Shown here: one piece after another, positions 1 through 9,590 of the stretch
How positions within the stretch are numbered: the stretch's first letter is position 1
How the letters are laid out: the number at the start of each line of letters is the position of its first letter
Origin: Thalassotalea sp. ND16A
Lineage (GTDB): Bacteria > Pseudomonadota > Gammaproteobacteria > Enterobacterales > Alteromonadaceae
NCBI RefSeq assembly: GCF_000764205.1
Contig: NZ_JQDZ01000124.1
Location: forward strand, 1-64,000
Direction: 5' to 3'
DNA: 64,000 bases
Notes under the pieces: generated by a model
Seen by the model: the letters and a program-made list of their open reading frames with translations, nothing else
Database searches by the model: none
What the model was told of the DNA's origin: nothing
Program-made: the position numbers and the translations under genes

Positions 1-48
1 TTGCTCAAATGCAGCAACAACGTTGATAAGTTGATCTTGGTTCGACAT
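1..48 (-). CDS. N-terminal 16 codons of an unknown gene, cut by the left edge
   Basis: An ATG lies at 48-46 on the minus strand and the frame stays open to the window edge (MSNQDQLINVVAAFEQ). An AGGA ribosome-binding site sits about 7 bases upstream of the ATG. This hydrophilic start looks genuine, but too little is visible to name a family. It is divergent from the EAL remnant and overlaps the region where that remnant's missing 5' part should lie. Only the start site is supported; function is unknown. Confidence 0.5.
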   Translation of the reverse strand, partial: MSNQDQLINVVAAFEQ

Positions 49-50
49 GT

Positions 51-734
51 TTGCGTCCTGATGAATTAGTCGCAGTCATTAAATCAGATCGAAAAATAGA
101 AGTTGAGCTATGCTCTCGTAAGCTCACATTTATTCCCTTAGCAGAAAAGTCAGGGCTGATAAATGAATTAGGCTTTTGGGTATTAGAACAATCGATCAGA
201 GAATGCATTTACTGGCATAAAAGTGGCTATAAGCAATTAGTTATTGCGGTGAACTTGTCACCAGTGCAATTTAATTCTCCGGAATTTACCAAGTCAGTGT
301 TACAGCTTTTGGGTCAATATGGACTTGCTGAATCTTATCTGGAGTTAGAAATTACCGAAAATGTATTAATCGAACAAAACGATGTACAGAAAAAGAATAT
401 AAACATGCTGGCCGCAGCCGGTATTAAGTTATCAATAGATGATTTTGGCAAAGGCTATTCAAATTTGGCCTACATTAAAAAACTCAATCTGCATGCCATT
501 AAAATTGATTATGAATTTGTAAAAAATATGGCTGTGAACGACGAAAGCAAGGCCATCGCGACAACAATAATTGATATTGCCAAGCGCTTGGACATGAACA
601 GTGTAGCTAAAGGAGTTGAAACAGCAGAAACCGAGGCCTTGTTAAAACAATTGGGCTGTAATTCTGCGCAGGGTTTTTTATGGTCGCATGCACTAGAATC
701 TGATGCCTTTAAAGCCATGCTTGAACAACAATAA
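51..734 (+). pseudogene. 5'-truncated EAL domain remnant (cyclic-di-GMP phosphodiesterase family)
   Basis: The frame opens at a TTG after an in-frame stop at 27-29 and has no Shine-Dalgarno sequence. Family motifs are recognisable from FIPLAEKSGLI (about residue 28) onward: VNLSPVQF, LELEITE, SIDDFGKGYSNL, AIKID and QGFLWS. The opening EAL motif, which supplies a metal-binding glutamate, is absent, as are any GGDEF or sensor domains. The late EGVET motif reads KGVET, losing another catalytic glutamate. The product should not hydrolyse cyclic-di-GMP. I read it as the tail of a longer GGDEF-EAL gene broken at a rearrangement. A short degenerate c-di-GMP-binding protein is the alternative. Confidence 0.7.
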
Positions 735-1013
735 ATTTTGATGATAAAAGCATCAATCTTAACATGACGTGTGATAGCTCTCATTTAGCGTTAAGTTGCT
801 ATAATAACTGGCCGCTAGGACATTCAGTTGTAAACATTTATTTACCGCTCCAACCCCCCTATTATTTTTTGTTCAAATAAAGTACCACTTTTCATTTGGT
901 AGTGTTATAATCTCGCGCCCGCTTACCTCAGGCTATGGTTTGGGTAGGTGGATAAAGGCAGTGACGGGTCAAATTTTTGGCCTTGAATTTAAACACAGCG
1001 GAGCACATATAAT
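735..1013 (+). promoter_or_regulatory. spc operon promoter and 5' leader
   Basis: This 279-base gap holds no gene. A small inverted repeat (TTGATG/CATCAA, 738-756) follows the EAL remnant but has no T-tract. The TATAAT at 906-911 is preceded by TG at 903-904, giving an extended -10 element; the -35 region is poor. The GC-rich CTCGCGCCCGC immediately after the -10 resembles the discriminator of growth-rate-controlled ribosomal promoters, including E. coli Pspc as I remember it. A GGAG ribosome-binding site precedes rplN. Transcription probably starts near 918. Confidence 0.65.
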
Positions 1014-1382
1014 ATGATCCAAATGCAATCACAGCTAGACGTTGCTGACAACAGCGGCGCTCGACGCGTGCAATGTATCAAGGTTCTAGGTGGCTCGCAC
1101 CGTCGCTATGCAGGCATTGGTGACATCATTAAGGTTTCTGTAAAAGAAGCTATTCCTCGCGGTAAAGTGAAGAAAGGTGATGTACTAAATGCGGTAGTGG
1201 TGCGCACTAGAAAAGGCGTTCGTCGTTCAGATGGCTCAGCCATTCGATTTGATGGAAACGCGGCAGTAATGTTAAATGCTAACTTACAGCCAATTGGCAC
1301 ACGTATTTTCGGACCAGTGACACGTGAATTAAGAACTGAAAAGTTCATGAAGATCGTATCTCTAGCTCCAGAAGTACTTTAA
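1014..1382 (+). CDS. rplN: 50S ribosomal protein L14
   Basis: This is uL14, a large-subunit protein near the L3/L19 cluster and the subunit interface. The 122 residues match the usual length (123 in E. coli), with the signatures [18 protein letters not shown] and [13 protein letters not shown] near-identical to enterobacterial L14. It is the first gene of the spc operon, preceded by GGAG. rpsQ, the last gene of the S10 operon, is not upstream, so transcription must begin at the promoter just before this gene. Confidence 0.99.
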   Translation: MIQMQSQLDVADNSGARRVQCIKVLGGSHRRYAGIGDIIKVSVKEAIPRGKVKKGDVLNAVVVRTRKGVRRSDGSAIRFDGNAAVMLNANLQPIGTRIFGPVTRELRTEKFMKIVSLAPEVL

Positions 1383-1394
1383 GGAGTCACGAAA

Positions 1395-1709
1395 ATGGCC
1401 TCTAAAATTCGTCTAAATGACGAAGTAGTAATCCTAGCTGGTAAAGATAAGGGCAAAAGTGGCAAGATCACTAAAGTTCTTACAGCTGAAGGAAAAGTTT
1501 TCGTTGAAGGCATCAACTTAATCAAGAAACACCAAAAACCTGTACCTCAGTTACAGCAGCCTGGTGGCATTGTTGAGAAAGAAGCGTCTATCAACGTATC
1601 AAACGTTGCGATCAAAAACCCTGCTACTGGCAAGGCTGATCGTGTAGGTTTTAGAATTGAAGACGGCAAAAAAGTTCGCTTCTTCAAGTCTAATAACGAA
1701 TTAGTATAA
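1395..1709 (+). CDS. rplX: 50S ribosomal protein L24
   Basis: This is uL24, an early assembly-initiating protein that binds the 5' end of 23S rRNA. It has 104 residues, the standard bacterial length. The KOW motif is visible near the N terminus ([18 protein letters not shown], about residues 11-28). It lies 12 bases after rplN with an AGGAG site, as the second gene of the spc operon. Nothing unusual is visible. Confidence 0.99.
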   Translation: MASKIRLNDEVVILAGKDKGKSGKITKVLTAEGKVFVEGINLIKKHQKPVPQLQQPGGIVEKEASINVSNVAIKNPATGKADRVGFRIEDGKKVRFFKSNNELV

Positions 1710-1720
1710 TATTGGAGTAA

Positions 1721-1765
1721 ACGATGGCGAAACTGCATGATTTATATAAAGATACGGTTGTGTCA
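1721..1765 (+). promoter_or_regulatory. possible S8 repressor site at the rplE start
   Basis: In E. coli, S8 represses the spc operon by binding mRNA that overlaps the rplE start codon. The bases around this start (GATGGCGAAACTGCATGATT) match my recollection of the E. coli site more closely than the protein alone would require. The downstream half has diverged, and I could not fold the RNA to confirm the S8 bulge. The site is inferred from homology. Confidence 0.3.
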
Positions 1766-2263
1766 ACTCTTGTAAAAGAGTTTGGTTACAAAAGTGTCAT
1801 GCAAGTCCCTCGGATTGAAAAGATCACCCTGAACATGGGTGTTGGTGAAGCTATTGCTGATAAAAAAGTATTAGACAACGCCACAAATGATCTTACTGCA
1901 ATCTCGGGTCAAAAGCCGATGATAACTAAAGCCCGCAAATCTGTTGCTGGTTTTAAGATTCGTGAAGGCTACCCTATTGGTGCAAAAGTAACTTTACGCG
2001 GTGAACGCATGTGGGATTTCTTAGAACGCTTAATCGCGATCTCAGTTCCTCGTATCCGTGATTTCCGTGGCTTGAACCCTAAGTCGTTCGATGGCCGTGG
2101 TAATTACAGCATGGGCGTGCGTGAGCAAATTATTTTCCCAGAGATCGATTACGATAAAATCGATAAGATTCGCGGTATGGATATCACTATCACTACGACT
2201 GCGAAGAACGATGCGGAAGGTCATGCTTTGCTGACTGCCTTTAACTTCCCGTTTAAGAAATAG
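1724..2263 (+). CDS. rplE: 50S ribosomal protein L5
   Basis: This is uL5, which binds 5S rRNA and contacts P-site tRNA. It has 179 residues, the exact E. coli length, and the conserved runs [34 protein letters not shown] and [24 protein letters not shown] site lies 14 bases after rplX. Its start region may carry the S8 translational operator. Confidence 0.99.
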   Translation: MAKLHDLYKDTVVSTLVKEFGYKSVMQVPRIEKITLNMGVGEAIADKKVLDNATNDLTAISGQKPMITKARKSVAGFKIREGYPIGAKVTLRGERMWDFLERLIAISVPRIRDFRGLNPKSFDGRGNYSMGVREQIIFPEIDYDKIDKIRGMDITITTTAKNDAEGHALLTAFNFPFKK

Positions 2264-2273
2264 GTGTAGAGTT

Positions 2274-2579
2274 ATGGCTAAAACATCAATGAAAGCACGT
2301 GAAGCAAAACGTGCAAAATTAGTTGCTCAATATGCTGAAAAGCGTGCAGCACTAAAAGAAATTATCTCTAGCGTAAATTCTTCTGAAGAAGAGCGTTGGG
2401 ATGCAGTATTAAAACTTCAAGCTTTACCGCGTGATTCAAGCAGCAGCCGCCAACGTAACCGTTGTGTGATTACTGGTCGTCCACATGGTTACCTGCGTAA
2501 GTTCGGCTTAAGCCGTATCAAGTTACGTGAAGCAACCATGCGTGGTGAAGTTCCTGGTCTTAAAAAAGCAAGTTGGTAA
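2274..2579 (+). CDS. rpsN: 30S ribosomal protein S14 (zinc-independent form)
   Basis: This is uS14 of the small-subunit head. It has 101 residues, the long form lacking the two CxxC zinc motifs; only one cysteine occurs, in [21 protein letters not shown]. It lies in its usual place between rplE and rpsH. The long form is normal for gammaproteobacteria. Confidence 0.98.
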   Translation: MAKTSMKAREAKRAKLVAQYAEKRAALKEIISSVNSSEEERWDAVLKLQALPRDSSSSRQRNRCVITGRPHGYLRKFGLSRIKLREATMRGEVPGLKKASW

Positions 2580-2593
2580 GGGAGTAATTAATT

Positions 2594-2983
2594 ATGATGA
2601 CTGATCCTATCGCGGATATGTTTACACGCATCCGTAACGGTCAATCTGCAGCTAAAGTTGCAGTATCTATGCCATCTTCCAAGCTAAAAGTAGCAATTGC
2701 TAACTTGCTTAAAGAAGAAGGCTATATAAACGGTTTTGAAGTATCTACTGACGCTAAGCCTCAGCTAGAAGTAACTTTAAAATATTTCGAAGGTAAAGAA
2801 GTAATCGAAACGATCAAGCGTGTTTCACGTCCTGGTCTTCGTGTATACAAAGGCAGCACTGAGATCCCTCAGGTATTAGCTGGCTTAGGTATTACCATTG
2901 TATCTACTTCTAAAGGCCTAATGACTGACCGTGCCGCTCGCAATGCGGGTCTTGGCGGTGAGCTCATTGGTACCGTAGCGTAA
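2594..2983 (+). CDS. rpsH: 30S ribosomal protein S8
   Basis: This is uS8, a primary binder of the 16S rRNA central domain and, in E. coli, the autogenous repressor of this operon. It has 129 residues with the motifs [14 protein letters not shown] and [22 protein letters not shown]. Two consecutive ATG codons occur. The first lies 9 bases after GGAG and is preferred; the second would be 12 bases away. Confidence 0.98.
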   Translation: MMTDPIADMFTRIRNGQSAAKVAVSMPSSKLKVAIANLLKEEGYINGFEVSTDAKPQLEVTLKYFEGKEVIETIKRVSRPGLRVYKGSTEIPQVLAGLGITIVSTSKGLMTDRAARNAGLGGELIGTVA

Positions 2984-2994
2984 GGAGCAAGAAT

Positions 2995-3528
2995 ATGTCT
3001 CGTGTTGCAAAAGCACCTGTGGCAGTACCTGCTGGCGTTACTGTTACGTTATCTGGTCAAGAAATCACAGTTAAAGGCCCTAAAGGCGAATTAACTCGTA
3101 CGATCCACAGCGACGTTGCTGTTTCTCAAGAAGAAAACAACATCATCACTGGTATCGTTAGCGACGTTAAAGGCGCTTGGGCACAAGCCGGTACTACTCG
3201 CGCATTAATCAATAACATGGTTTTTGGTGTGAGTACTGGTTTTGAAAAACGCCTAATTTTAAACGGTGTTGGTTACCGTGCGAAAGCTGCAGGTCAGAAT
3301 TTAAACCTTTCTTTAGGTTTCTCTCACCCTGTAGACCACGCTGTTCCAGCCGGTGTTAAAGTTGTAACTCCTAGTCAAACTGAAATCGTACTTACCGGTG
3401 CTGATAAGCAGGAGATTGGTCAAGTAGCTGCGAACATTCGTGCATACCGTAAACCTGAGCCTTATAAAGGTAAAGGGATTCGTTATAGCGATGAAAACGT
3501 TCGTCGTAAAGAAGCTAAGAAGAAGTAG
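2995..3528 (+). CDS. rplF: 50S ribosomal protein L6
   Basis: This is uL6, with two related RNA-binding domains, located near the GTPase-associated region of the 50S subunit. It has 177 residues, the E. coli length, and the C-terminal signature [25 protein letters not shown] (split across about residues 153-177). An AGGAG site precedes it by 11 bases after rpsH. Nothing unusual is visible. Confidence 0.99.
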   Translation: MSRVAKAPVAVPAGVTVTLSGQEITVKGPKGELTRTIHSDVAVSQEENNIITGIVSDVKGAWAQAGTTRALINNMVFGVSTGFEKRLILNGVGYRAKAAGQNLNLSLGFSHPVDHAVPAGVKVVTPSQTEIVLTGADKQEIGQVAANIRAYRKPEPYKGKGIRYSDENVRRKEAKKK

Positions 3529-3537
3529 GGTAATACT

Positions 3538-3891
3538 ATGGATAAGAAAACATCTCGTTTACGCCGTGCAAAACGTACGCGCGCTAAAATCAGCGAGTTG
3601 GGTGCGAATCGTTTAGTCGTTCACCGTACTCCTCGTCACATTTATGCTCAGCTTATCGCGCCAACTGGTTCTGAAGTAATTGCACAAGCATCTACTTTAG
3701 ATAAAGAAGTTCGCGAGCAAGTTAAAGCTACTGGCAATAAAGAAGCAGCAGCTGCTGTTGGTAAAGCTATCGCAGAACGCGCTGCCGCCAAAGGCATCAC
3801 TAACGTTGCATTCGATCGTTCAGGTTTCTTATACCACGGTCGAGTTCAAGTATTAGCTGAAGCGGCTCGTGAAGCTGGCCTTAAGTTCTAG
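3538..3891 (+). CDS. rplR: 50S ribosomal protein L18
   Basis: This is uL18, which with L5 and L25 anchors 5S rRNA in the central protuberance. It has 117 residues, the standard length, a highly basic N terminus, and the conserved C-terminal segments [21 protein letters not shown] and REAGLKF. It lies 9 bases after rplF in the spc operon. Confidence 0.99.
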   Translation: MDKKTSRLRRAKRTRAKISELGANRLVVHRTPRHIYAQLIAPTGSEVIAQASTLDKEVREQVKATGNKEAAAAVGKAIAERAAAKGITNVAFDRSGFLYHGRVQVLAEAAREAGLKF

Positions 3892-3900
3892 GAGTAGATA

Positions 3901-4404
3901 ATGGCTAATGTAGAAAACACACAACAAAGTGAATTTGCTGAAAAATTAATCGCCGTTAACCGCGTATCAAAAGTGGTTAAAGGTGGTCGTATATTCAGTT
4001 TCACTGCACTAACAGTAGTTGGTGACGGCAACGGTCGTGTTGGTTTTGGTTACGGTAAAGCACGTGAAGTGCCTGCTGCAATCCAAAAAGCAATGGAAAA
4101 GGCTCGTCGTAATATCGTAAACATTGATCTTAAAGGTACTACTTTACAGCACGCTGTTAAAGGTAAGCACTCAGGTTCTAAAGTTTACATGCAACCTGCT
4201 TCTGAAGGTACAGGTATCATCGCCGGTGGCGCGATGCGTGCAGTACTTGAAGTTGCTGGCGTACAGAACGTACTGTCAAAAGTATACGGTTCTACTAACC
4301 CAATTAACGTTGTACGCGCTACTATCAGTGCTCTTGCGGATATGAAATCGCCTGAGTCTGTTGCAGCTAAGCGTGGCTTAAACGTTACTGACATCCTGGG
4401 GTAA
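3901..4404 (+). CDS. rpsE: 30S ribosomal protein S5
   Basis: This is uS5, at the mRNA entry and decoding region, involved in accuracy and helicase activity. It has 167 residues, the same as E. coli. The double-stranded-RNA-binding-like N-terminal domain contains [20 protein letters not shown], and the second domain contains [21 protein letters not shown]. It lies 9 bases after rplR with GGAG. Confidence 0.99.
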   Translation: MANVENTQQSEFAEKLIAVNRVSKVVKGGRIFSFTALTVVGDGNGRVGFGYGKAREVPAAIQKAMEKARRNIVNIDLKGTTLQHAVKGKHSGSKVYMQPASEGTGIIAGGAMRAVLEVAGVQNVLSKVYGSTNPINVVRATISALADMKSPESVAAKRGLNVTDILG

Positions 4405-4410
4405 CTAGAC

Positions 4411-4590
4411 ATGGCTAAGACTGTTAAAGTAACACAATTAAAAAGTTCTATCGGACGTTTACCGTCACATAGAGCTACATTGAAAGGATTAGGTTTACGT
4501 CGTATTAATCATACTGTAGAGTTAGAAGATACTCCATCAGTACGTGGTATGATCAACCTGGTTCATTACATGATTAAGGTGGAGGATTAA
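4411..4590 (+). CDS. rpmD: 50S ribosomal protein L30
   Basis: This 59-residue gene is easily missed by a length cut-off. It begins [16 protein letters not shown] and contains the L30 core [21 protein letters not shown], ending MIKVED. Its length matches E. coli L30 (59 residues). It sits between rpsE (6-base gap) and rplO (3-base gap), its invariant position in the spc operon. Its tail carries the GGAGG that serves the next gene. Confidence 0.98.
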   Translation: MAKTVKVTQLKSSIGRLPSHRATLKGLGLRRINHTVELEDTPSVRGMINLVHYMIKVED

Positions 4591-4593
4591 ACA

Positions 4594-5028
4594 ATGCATT
4601 TAAATACATTATCCCCTGCACCTGGCGCTAAGAAAGACAAAAAGCGCTGTGGTCGTGGTATTGGTTCTGGTATCGGAAAAACTGGTGGCCGTGGTCACAA
4701 AGGTCAGAAGTCTCGCTCAGGCGGCGGCATTCGTCCAGGTTTTGAAGGTGGACAGATGCCACTTAAGCAACGTTTACCTAAATTTGGTTTTACCTCGCGT
4801 AAATCTTTAGTTCGCGCTGAAGTTCGTTTACACGAATTAAACCACATCAATGGTGATGTTGTTGATATTCACGCGCTTAAAGACGCAGGCATTATCACTC
4901 GTAACATCGTATCTGCAAAGATCATGTTGTCTGGTGAAATCAGCCGTAAAATTACGGTTCGTGGCCTAGCAGTAACTAAGGGTGCACGTGCAGCTATTGA
5001 AGCTGCCGGTGGTACAATAGAGGAATAG
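4594..5028 (+). CDS. rplO: 50S ribosomal protein L15
   Basis: This is uL15, a late-assembly protein of the large subunit with a long glycine- and arginine-rich N-terminal tail. It has 144 residues, the E. coli length. The tail [19 protein letters not shown] is followed by the L18e/L15 globular domain. The GGAGG within the rpmD stop region (4581-4585) serves as ribosome-binding site, which suggests coupling. Confidence 0.99.
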   Translation: MHLNTLSPAPGAKKDKKRCGRGIGSGIGKTGGRGHKGQKSRSGGGIRPGFEGGQMPLKQRLPKFGFTSRKSLVRAEVRLHELNHINGDVVDIHALKDAGIITRNIVSAKIMLSGEISRKITVRGLAVTKGARAAIEAAGGTIEE

Positions 5029-5034
5029 TACACA

Positions 5035-6360
5035 ATGGCTACACCAGGAATGGAAAACAAAGCTCAAGGCGGTTTGTCTGAGCTTAAACAAAGATTGTTG
5101 TTCGTACTCGGAGCACTTATTGTGTTTCGTTTAGGTTCATTTGTACCAATCCCTGGTATTGACGCCGCTGTACTAGCTCAGTTGTTTGAACAACAAAAGG
5201 GCACCATTGTAGAAATGTTTAACATGTTCTCTGGTGGTGCACTTGAGCGAGCCTCTGTATTGGCTCTTGGAATTATGCCGTACATCTCAGCTTCGATTAT
5301 CACGCAAATCAGCACACACATTGTGCCGCATATGCAAGAGTTGAAAAAAGAAGGTGAAGCTGGACGTCGTAAGATCAGTCAATACACACGCTACGGCACA
5401 CTGCTTCTGGCAACAGTGCAAGCGATTGCGATTGCAAATAGCTTACCTGGTATGATGCCTGGCCTAGTGGTTAACGCTGGCTTTGGTTTCTACTTTACCG
5501 CGGTAGTATCTTTAGTAACCGGTACCATGTTTTTAATGTGGTTAGGTGAACAGATTACCGAACGTGGTATTGGTAACGGTATTTCAATCTTAATTTTCGC
5601 AGGTATTGTTGCTGGCATGCCATCAGCTGTTGGTCAAACAGCAGAGATGGCGCGTCAAGGTGAATTGCACTTATTAGCATTATTAATCATTGCGGTAATC
5701 GTTTTTGCGGTTACCTTTATGGTTGTATGGGTAGAGCGCGGTCAACGCCGCATTGTGGTAAACTATGCCAAGCGCCAACAAGGTCGCAAAGTATTTGCCG
5801 CTCAAAGTACTCATTTACCACTTAAAGTAAACATGGCGGGTGTTATCCCACCTATCTTTGCTTCAAGTATTATCTTGTTTCCGGGTACCATCGCAAGTTG
5901 GTTCGGTCAAGGTGACGGTATGGTGGCTGACTTTTTACAAGAGATTTCTCTTGCATTGTCGCCAGGACAACCTTTGTATGTAATGCTATATGCTGCAGCA
6001 ATAATCTTTTTCTGTTTTTTCTACACGGCTCTTGTTTTCAATCCGCGTGAAACAGCAGATAATTTGAAGAAATCTGGTGCGTTCATTCCAGGCATTCGCC
6101 CGGGTGAGCAAACATCTAGATATATCGATAAAGTAATGACCCGCTTAACTTTAGCCGGGGCTTTATACATTACTTTTGTTTGTTTGGTTCCTGAGTTCAT
6201 GATGATATTTATGGATGTACAATTCTACTTCGGTGGAACATCCCTACTAATTATTGTAGTCGTTATCATGGATTTTATGGCACAAGTACAAACTCATTTG
6301 ATGTCTCATCAATATGACAATGTACTTAAGAAAGCCAATCTTAAAGGCTATGGCCGTTAG
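5035..6360 (+). CDS. secY: Preprotein translocase subunit SecY
   Basis: This is the channel subunit of the SecYEG inner-membrane translocon. It has 441 residues (E. coli 443) and ten predicted membrane segments. The plug region PFIPGID-like sequence reads VPIPGID near residues 38-44. The cytosolic loops [19 protein letters not shown] and [20 protein letters not shown], used for SecA and ribosome contact, are intact. It follows rplO by 6 bases, as in most bacteria. Confidence 0.99.
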   Translation: MATPGMENKAQGGLSELKQRLLFVLGALIVFRLGSFVPIPGIDAAVLAQLFEQQKGTIVEMFNMFSGGALERASVLALGIMPYISASIITQISTHIVPHMQELKKEGEAGRRKISQYTRYGTLLLATVQAIAIANSLPGMMPGLVVNAGFGFYFTAVVSLVTGTMFLMWLGEQITERGIGNGISILIFAGIVAGMPSAVGQTAEMARQGELHLLALLIIAVIVFAVTFMVVWVERGQRRIVVNYAKRQQGRKVFAAQSTHLPLKVNMAGVIPPIFASSIILFPGTIASWFGQGDGMVADFLQEISLALSPGQPLYVMLYAAAIIFFCFFYTALVFNPRETADNLKKSGAFIPGIRPGEQTSRYIDKVMTRLTLAGALYITFVCLVPEFMMIFMDVQFYFGGTSLLIIVVVIMDFMAQVQTHLMSHQYDNVLKKANLKGYGR

Positions 6361-6376
6361 GCCAGCGGAGTATAAA

Positions 6377-6490
6377 ATGAAAGTTCGTGCATCCGTTAAA
6401 AAGATTTGTCGTAACTGTAAAATAGTTAAACGTGCAGGTGTAGTTCGCGTAATTTGCGTTGAACCAAAGCACAAGCAACGTCAAGGCTAA
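6377..6490 (+). CDS. rpmJ: 50S ribosomal protein L36 (zinc-binding form)
   Basis: This 37-residue protein starts [15 protein letters not shown] and ends KHKQRQG. Cys11, Cys14, Cys27 and His32 form the zinc site of the C+ type of L36. A GGAG ribosome-binding site at 6367 precedes it. It is the last gene of the spc operon, 16 bases after secY, and is too short for routine ORF cut-offs. Under zinc starvation many bacteria switch to a second zinc-free copy, which is not in this window. Confidence 0.98.
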   Translation: MKVRASVKKICRNCKIVKRAGVVRVICVEPKHKQRQG

Positions 6491-6499
6491 TCTTTTACT

Positions 6500-6541
6500 A
6501 AAGTATTACTAGTTGTAATTATTTGTAATTAGTAATACTTT
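6500..6541 (+). repeat. 12-bp perfect inverted repeat between spc and alpha operons
   Basis: AAAGTATTACTA (6500-6511) and TAGTAATACTTT (6530-6541) are exact reverse complements separated by 18 bases. It lies just after rpmJ and immediately before the alpha leader. The stem is AT-rich with no strong T-tract, so it is at best a weak terminator; an mRNA-end stabiliser or processing site is as likely. Confidence 0.6.
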
Positions 6542-6543
6542 AT

Positions 6544-6629
6544 ATTGCAAAAATGTTGCTGGTTGAGTATCCTTACGGGCTTTTCAACCGGTTTTCTTTT
6601 AACCCTATAAAATAGGAGATGTGTTAGTG
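6544..6629 (+). promoter_or_regulatory. Alpha operon leader, S4-binding pseudoknot (Alpha_RBS type)
   Basis: In E. coli, S4 represses the alpha operon by trapping a nested pseudoknot that spans the leader and the rpsM start. The hallmark pieces are present here in the same order: GGTTGAGTATCC, ACGGGCTTTTCA, then AATAGGAG and the GTG start of rpsM. The match to the E. coli leader over these blocks is close, while the intervening bases differ. The feature is supported by homology and position; the fold was not computed. Confidence 0.8.
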
Positions 6630-6983
6630 GCCCGTATAGCTGGCATTAACATCCCTGATCGTAAGCATGCAGTAATTGCCATTACTGCTATCTACGGTAT
6701 CGGTGCAACTCGAGCAAAGGCAATTTGTTCAGGCGCTGGTATCGCTGAAGATACTAAGATCAGTGAATTAGACGAAGCGCAAATAGATTTGCTTCGTACA
6801 GAAGTGGCGAAATTTACCGTAGAAGGTGACTTACGTCGTGAAGTTTCAATGAATATCAAGCGTCTGATGGACCTTGGCTGTTATCGTGGTTTGCGCCATC
6901 GTCGCAGTCTCCCTCTACGTGGTCAGCGCACCAAAACGAATGCGCGTACCCGTAAAGGTCCTCGTAAGCCGATTAAAAAGTAG
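6627..6983 (+). CDS. rpsM: 30S ribosomal protein S13
   Basis: This is uS13, which contacts P-site tRNA and bridges to the 50S subunit. I choose the GTG at 6627, giving [16 protein letters not shown] and 118 residues, as in E. coli. A GTG at 6621 would add two residues and is too close to AGGAG (6614-6618), whereas 6627 has 8-base spacing. Signatures include [10 protein letters not shown] and the basic tail [17 protein letters not shown]. The GTG start lies within the S4-binding leader. Confidence 0.97.
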   Translation: MARIAGINIPDRKHAVIAITAIYGIGATRAKAICSGAGIAEDTKISELDEAQIDLLRTEVAKFTVEGDLRREVSMNIKRLMDLGCYRGLRHRRSLPLRGQRTKTNARTRKGPRKPIKK

Positions 6984-6999
6984 ATCGAGGTAATTAGAC

Positions 7000-7389
7000 A
7001 TGGCTAAAACACCAACGCGTACGAAAAGACGCGTAAAAAAACAAGTTGCTGATGGCATGGCTCATATCCATGCTTCTTTCAACAACACAATCGTAACTCT
7101 TACCGACAGACAAGGTAATGCTTTATCTTGGGCAACTGCAGGTGGTTCAGGTTTTCGTGGTTCACGTAAATCTACTCCATTCGCTGCACAGGTTGCTGCT
7201 GATCGTGCTGGTAAAGTAGCACAAGAGTTTGGTTTGAAGAATATTGAAGTTTTCGTTAAAGGTCCAGGTCCAGGTCGTGAATCTGCAATCCGTGCCTTAA
7301 ATGCTGCTGGTTTTAAAATCACCAACATTACTGACGTTACTCCGATTCCTCATAATGGTTGTCGTCCACCTAAGAAACGTCGCGTTTAA
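7000..7389 (+). CDS. rpsK: 30S ribosomal protein S11
   Basis: This is uS11 of the 30S platform, near the Shine-Dalgarno helix. It has 129 residues as in E. coli, with [19 protein letters not shown] and the C-terminal signature [20 protein letters not shown]. It lies 16 bases after rpsM in the alpha operon. The N-terminal lysine-rich stretch is typical. Confidence 0.99.
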   Translation: MAKTPTRTKRRVKKQVADGMAHIHASFNNTIVTLTDRQGNALSWATAGGSGFRGSRKSTPFAAQVAADRAGKVAQEFGLKNIEVFVKGPGPGRESAIRALNAAGFKITNITDVTPIPHNGCRPPKKRRV

Positions 7390-7410
7390 TAGGTCTGTTG
7401 GAGAAATAAC

Positions 7411-8031
7411 ATGGCAAGATATTTAGGTCCTAAGCTAAAACTTAGCCGCCGCGAAGGAACAGATTTGTTCCTAAAAAGTGGTGTTAGGGCAATTGATACT
7501 AAATGTAAGATCGAAACTATTCCAGGTCAGCACGGCGCCCGTCGCGGTCGTTTATCTGATTATGGTGTGATGCTTCGTGAGAAGCAAAAAGTTCGTCGTA
7601 TTTACGGTGTTCTTGAGAAACAGTTCCGTAATTACTACAAACAAGCTGCTCGTCTTAAAGGCAACACAGGTGAAAACTTGTTAAACCTTTTAGAAGTGCG
7701 CTTAGACAACGTTGTTTACCGTATGGGTTATGCATCAACACGTGCAGAAGCTCGTCAACTAGTTAGCCATAAAGCTATCGTAGTTAACGGTATCGTTGTT
7801 AATATTCCATCTTTCGCTGTTAAGCCAGAAGATACTGTTTCAATTCGTGAGAAGTCTAAAACTCAAGCGCGCATTAAAGCTGCTTTAGAATTAGCTGATC
7901 AACGTGAGAAGCCAGTCTGGGTTGAAGTTGATAATAAGAAAATGGAAGGTACGTTTAAACGTTACCCAGATCGTTCTGATTTATCAGCAGAAATTAACGA
8001 ACAGTTGATTGTCGAGCTTTACTCGAAATAA
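7411..8031 (+). CDS. rpsD: 30S ribosomal protein S4
   Basis: This is uS4, the 16S 5'-domain assembly initiator and, in E. coli, the repressor of this operon. It has 206 residues. The N-terminal basic domain ([16 protein letters not shown]) lacks the zinc cysteine set seen in some bacteria. The S4 RNA-binding domain occupies about residues 95-160 ([33 protein letters not shown]). Its target leader is present upstream of rpsM. Confidence 0.99.
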   Translation: MARYLGPKLKLSRREGTDLFLKSGVRAIDTKCKIETIPGQHGARRGRLSDYGVMLREKQKVRRIYGVLEKQFRNYYKQAARLKGNTGENLLNLLEVRLDNVVYRMGYASTRAEARQLVSHKAIVVNGIVVNIPSFAVKPEDTVSIREKSKTQARIKAALELADQREKPVWVEVDNKKMEGTFKRYPDRSDLSAEINEQLIVELYSK

Positions 8032-8056
8032 AGCTGAACTTTAAGAGAGGACAATA

Positions 8057-9046
8057 ATGCAGGGTTCTGTAACCGAATTCCTTAAGCCGAAACTAGTTGG
8101 CATTGAAAATGTTAGCGACACTCGAGCTAAGGTAACTTTGGAACCACTTGAACGTGGTTTTGGTCATACTTTAGGTAATGCGTTACGCCGCATCCTACTT
8201 TCGTCAATGCCAGGTTGTGCAGTGACTGAAGTAGAGATCGATGGCGTATTGCATGAATACAGTAGTAAAGAAGGTGTTCAAGAAGACATCATCGAAATTC
8301 TGTTAAACCTTAAAGGTTTGGCTGTTGGTTTAGAAGGCAAAACTGAAGCAGTTTTAACTTTAACTAAGTCGGGTGAAGGCCCTGTAACGGCCGCTGATAT
8401 TCAGCATGATGGTGATGTAGAAATCGCTAATCCTGCGCACGTTATCTGTAATTTAACAGGTGACGGCTCTATCAGCATGCGTATCAAGGTAGAAATGGGT
8501 CGTGGTTACGTTCCTGCATCTATCCGTCGCAACGCCGAGGAAGAAGATCGCGCAATTGGTCGTTTACTAGTTGACGCATCTTTCAGTCCTGTTGAACGAA
8601 TTGCTTATGACGTTGACTCGGCTCGTGTTGAACAACGTACTGACTTAGATAAACTAGTAATCGATATGGAAACTAACGGTACGTTAGATCCAGAAGAGGC
8701 GATTCGTCGTGCATCAACCATTTTAGCTGAACAGCTTGATGCGTTTGTTGACTTACGCGATGTTAAAGAAGTTGAACCGGAAGAAGTTAAACCTGCTTTC
8801 GATCCAATCTTACTTCGTCCAGTTGATGACCTAGAGCTAACAGTTCGTTCAGCCAACTGTTTGAAAGCAGAAGCGATTCAGTATATTGGTGATTTAGTAC
8901 AGCGTGCAGAAGTAGAACTTCTTAAAACACCTAATTTAGGTAAGAAGTCTCTCACTGAAATCAAAGACGTGTTAGCGTCTCGTGGCTTATCTCTAGGCAT
9001 GCGCCTAGAAAACTGGCCACCTGAAAGCATAGCTGATAACGACTAA
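8057..9046 (+). CDS. rpoA: DNA-directed RNA polymerase subunit alpha
   Basis: RpoA dimerises to nucleate core RNA polymerase. It has 329 residues, identical in length to E. coli. The N-terminal assembly domain contains [19 protein letters not shown]. An acidic linker around residues 233-248 leads to the C-terminal DNA- and activator-binding domain with [13 protein letters not shown] (the Arg265 region) and [15 protein letters not shown]. It follows rpsD by 25 bases with AGAGAGGA upstream. Confidence 0.99.
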   Translation: MQGSVTEFLKPKLVGIENVSDTRAKVTLEPLERGFGHTLGNALRRILLSSMPGCAVTEVEIDGVLHEYSSKEGVQEDIIEILLNLKGLAVGLEGKTEAVLTLTKSGEGPVTAADIQHDGDVEIANPAHVICNLTGDGSISMRIKVEMGRGYVPASIRRNAEEEDRAIGRLLVDASFSPVERIAYDVDSARVEQRTDLDKLVIDMETNGTLDPEEAIRRASTILAEQLDAFVDLRDVKEVEPEEVKPAFDPILLRPVDDLELTVRSANCLKAEAIQYIGDLVQRAEVELLKTPNLGKKSLTEIKDVLASRGLSLGMRLENWPPESIADND

Positions 9047-9086
9047 GTCGATCAGAATTTAATAGTTAAGAGAGAAGGATTAACTT

Positions 9087-9494
9087 ATGCGCCATCGTAA
9101 AAGCGGTCGCCAGTTAAACCGTAATAGCAGTCATCGCCAGGCGATGTTCCGCAATATGGCAAGCTCTTTAGTTAAGCACGGTGTTATTAAAACTACTGTT
9201 GCTAAAGCTAAAGAACTACGTCGCGTTGTTGAGCCACTAATTACATTGGCTAAAACAGACAGCGTTGCAAATCGTCGGTTGGCATTTGCTCGCACACGCG
9301 ATCAAGAAGTAGTAGGTACTTTATTCAGCGAACTTGGTCCTCGTTACCAAGATCGTCCAGGTGGTTACACTCGCATTTTAAAATGCGGTTACCGTACTGG
9401 TGATAAAGCACCTATGGCTTATATTGAACTTGTAGACCGTCCAGCAGTTGAAGAAATTGTTGAAGACGTTGAAGAAGTTTCAGAAGAAGCATAA
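9087..9494 (+). CDS. rplQ: 50S ribosomal protein L17
   Basis: This is bL17 of the large subunit near the exit tunnel. It has 135 residues; the conserved core [20 protein letters not shown] and [20 protein letters not shown] is followed by an acidic tail (about residues 118-135) slightly longer than in E. coli (127). It is the last gene of the alpha operon, ahead of a strong terminator. Confidence 0.99.
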   Translation: MRHRKSGRQLNRNSSHRQAMFRNMASSLVKHGVIKTTVAKAKELRRVVEPLITLAKTDSVANRRLAFARTRDQEVVGTLFSELGPRYQDRPGGYTRILKCGYRTGDKAPMAYIELVDRPAVEEIVEDVEEVSEEA

Positions 9495-9516
9495 ATCGGA
9501 TTAGTATAATTCGTAC

Positions 9517-9545
9517 AAAAAGAGCCCTTCGGGGCTCTTTTTTTT
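9517..9545 (+). terminator. Rho-independent terminator of the alpha operon
   Basis: AAAAAGAGCCC, a TTCG tetraloop, and GGGCTCTTTTTTTT form a GC-rich hairpin with a long T-tract 22 bases after rplQ. UUCG is an unusually stable loop. The flanking A-tract also makes it a possible weak terminator on the other strand. Confidence 0.95.
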
Positions 9546-9590
9546 GCCTGAAAATCAGCATGTTAATAAATGCACGTTTTGAAGCATGGG

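Noticed and set aside
4124-4345. Frame +2 open reading frame inside rpsE
   Set aside because: It is a shadow of the conserved S5 gene, without a start site or recognisable product.
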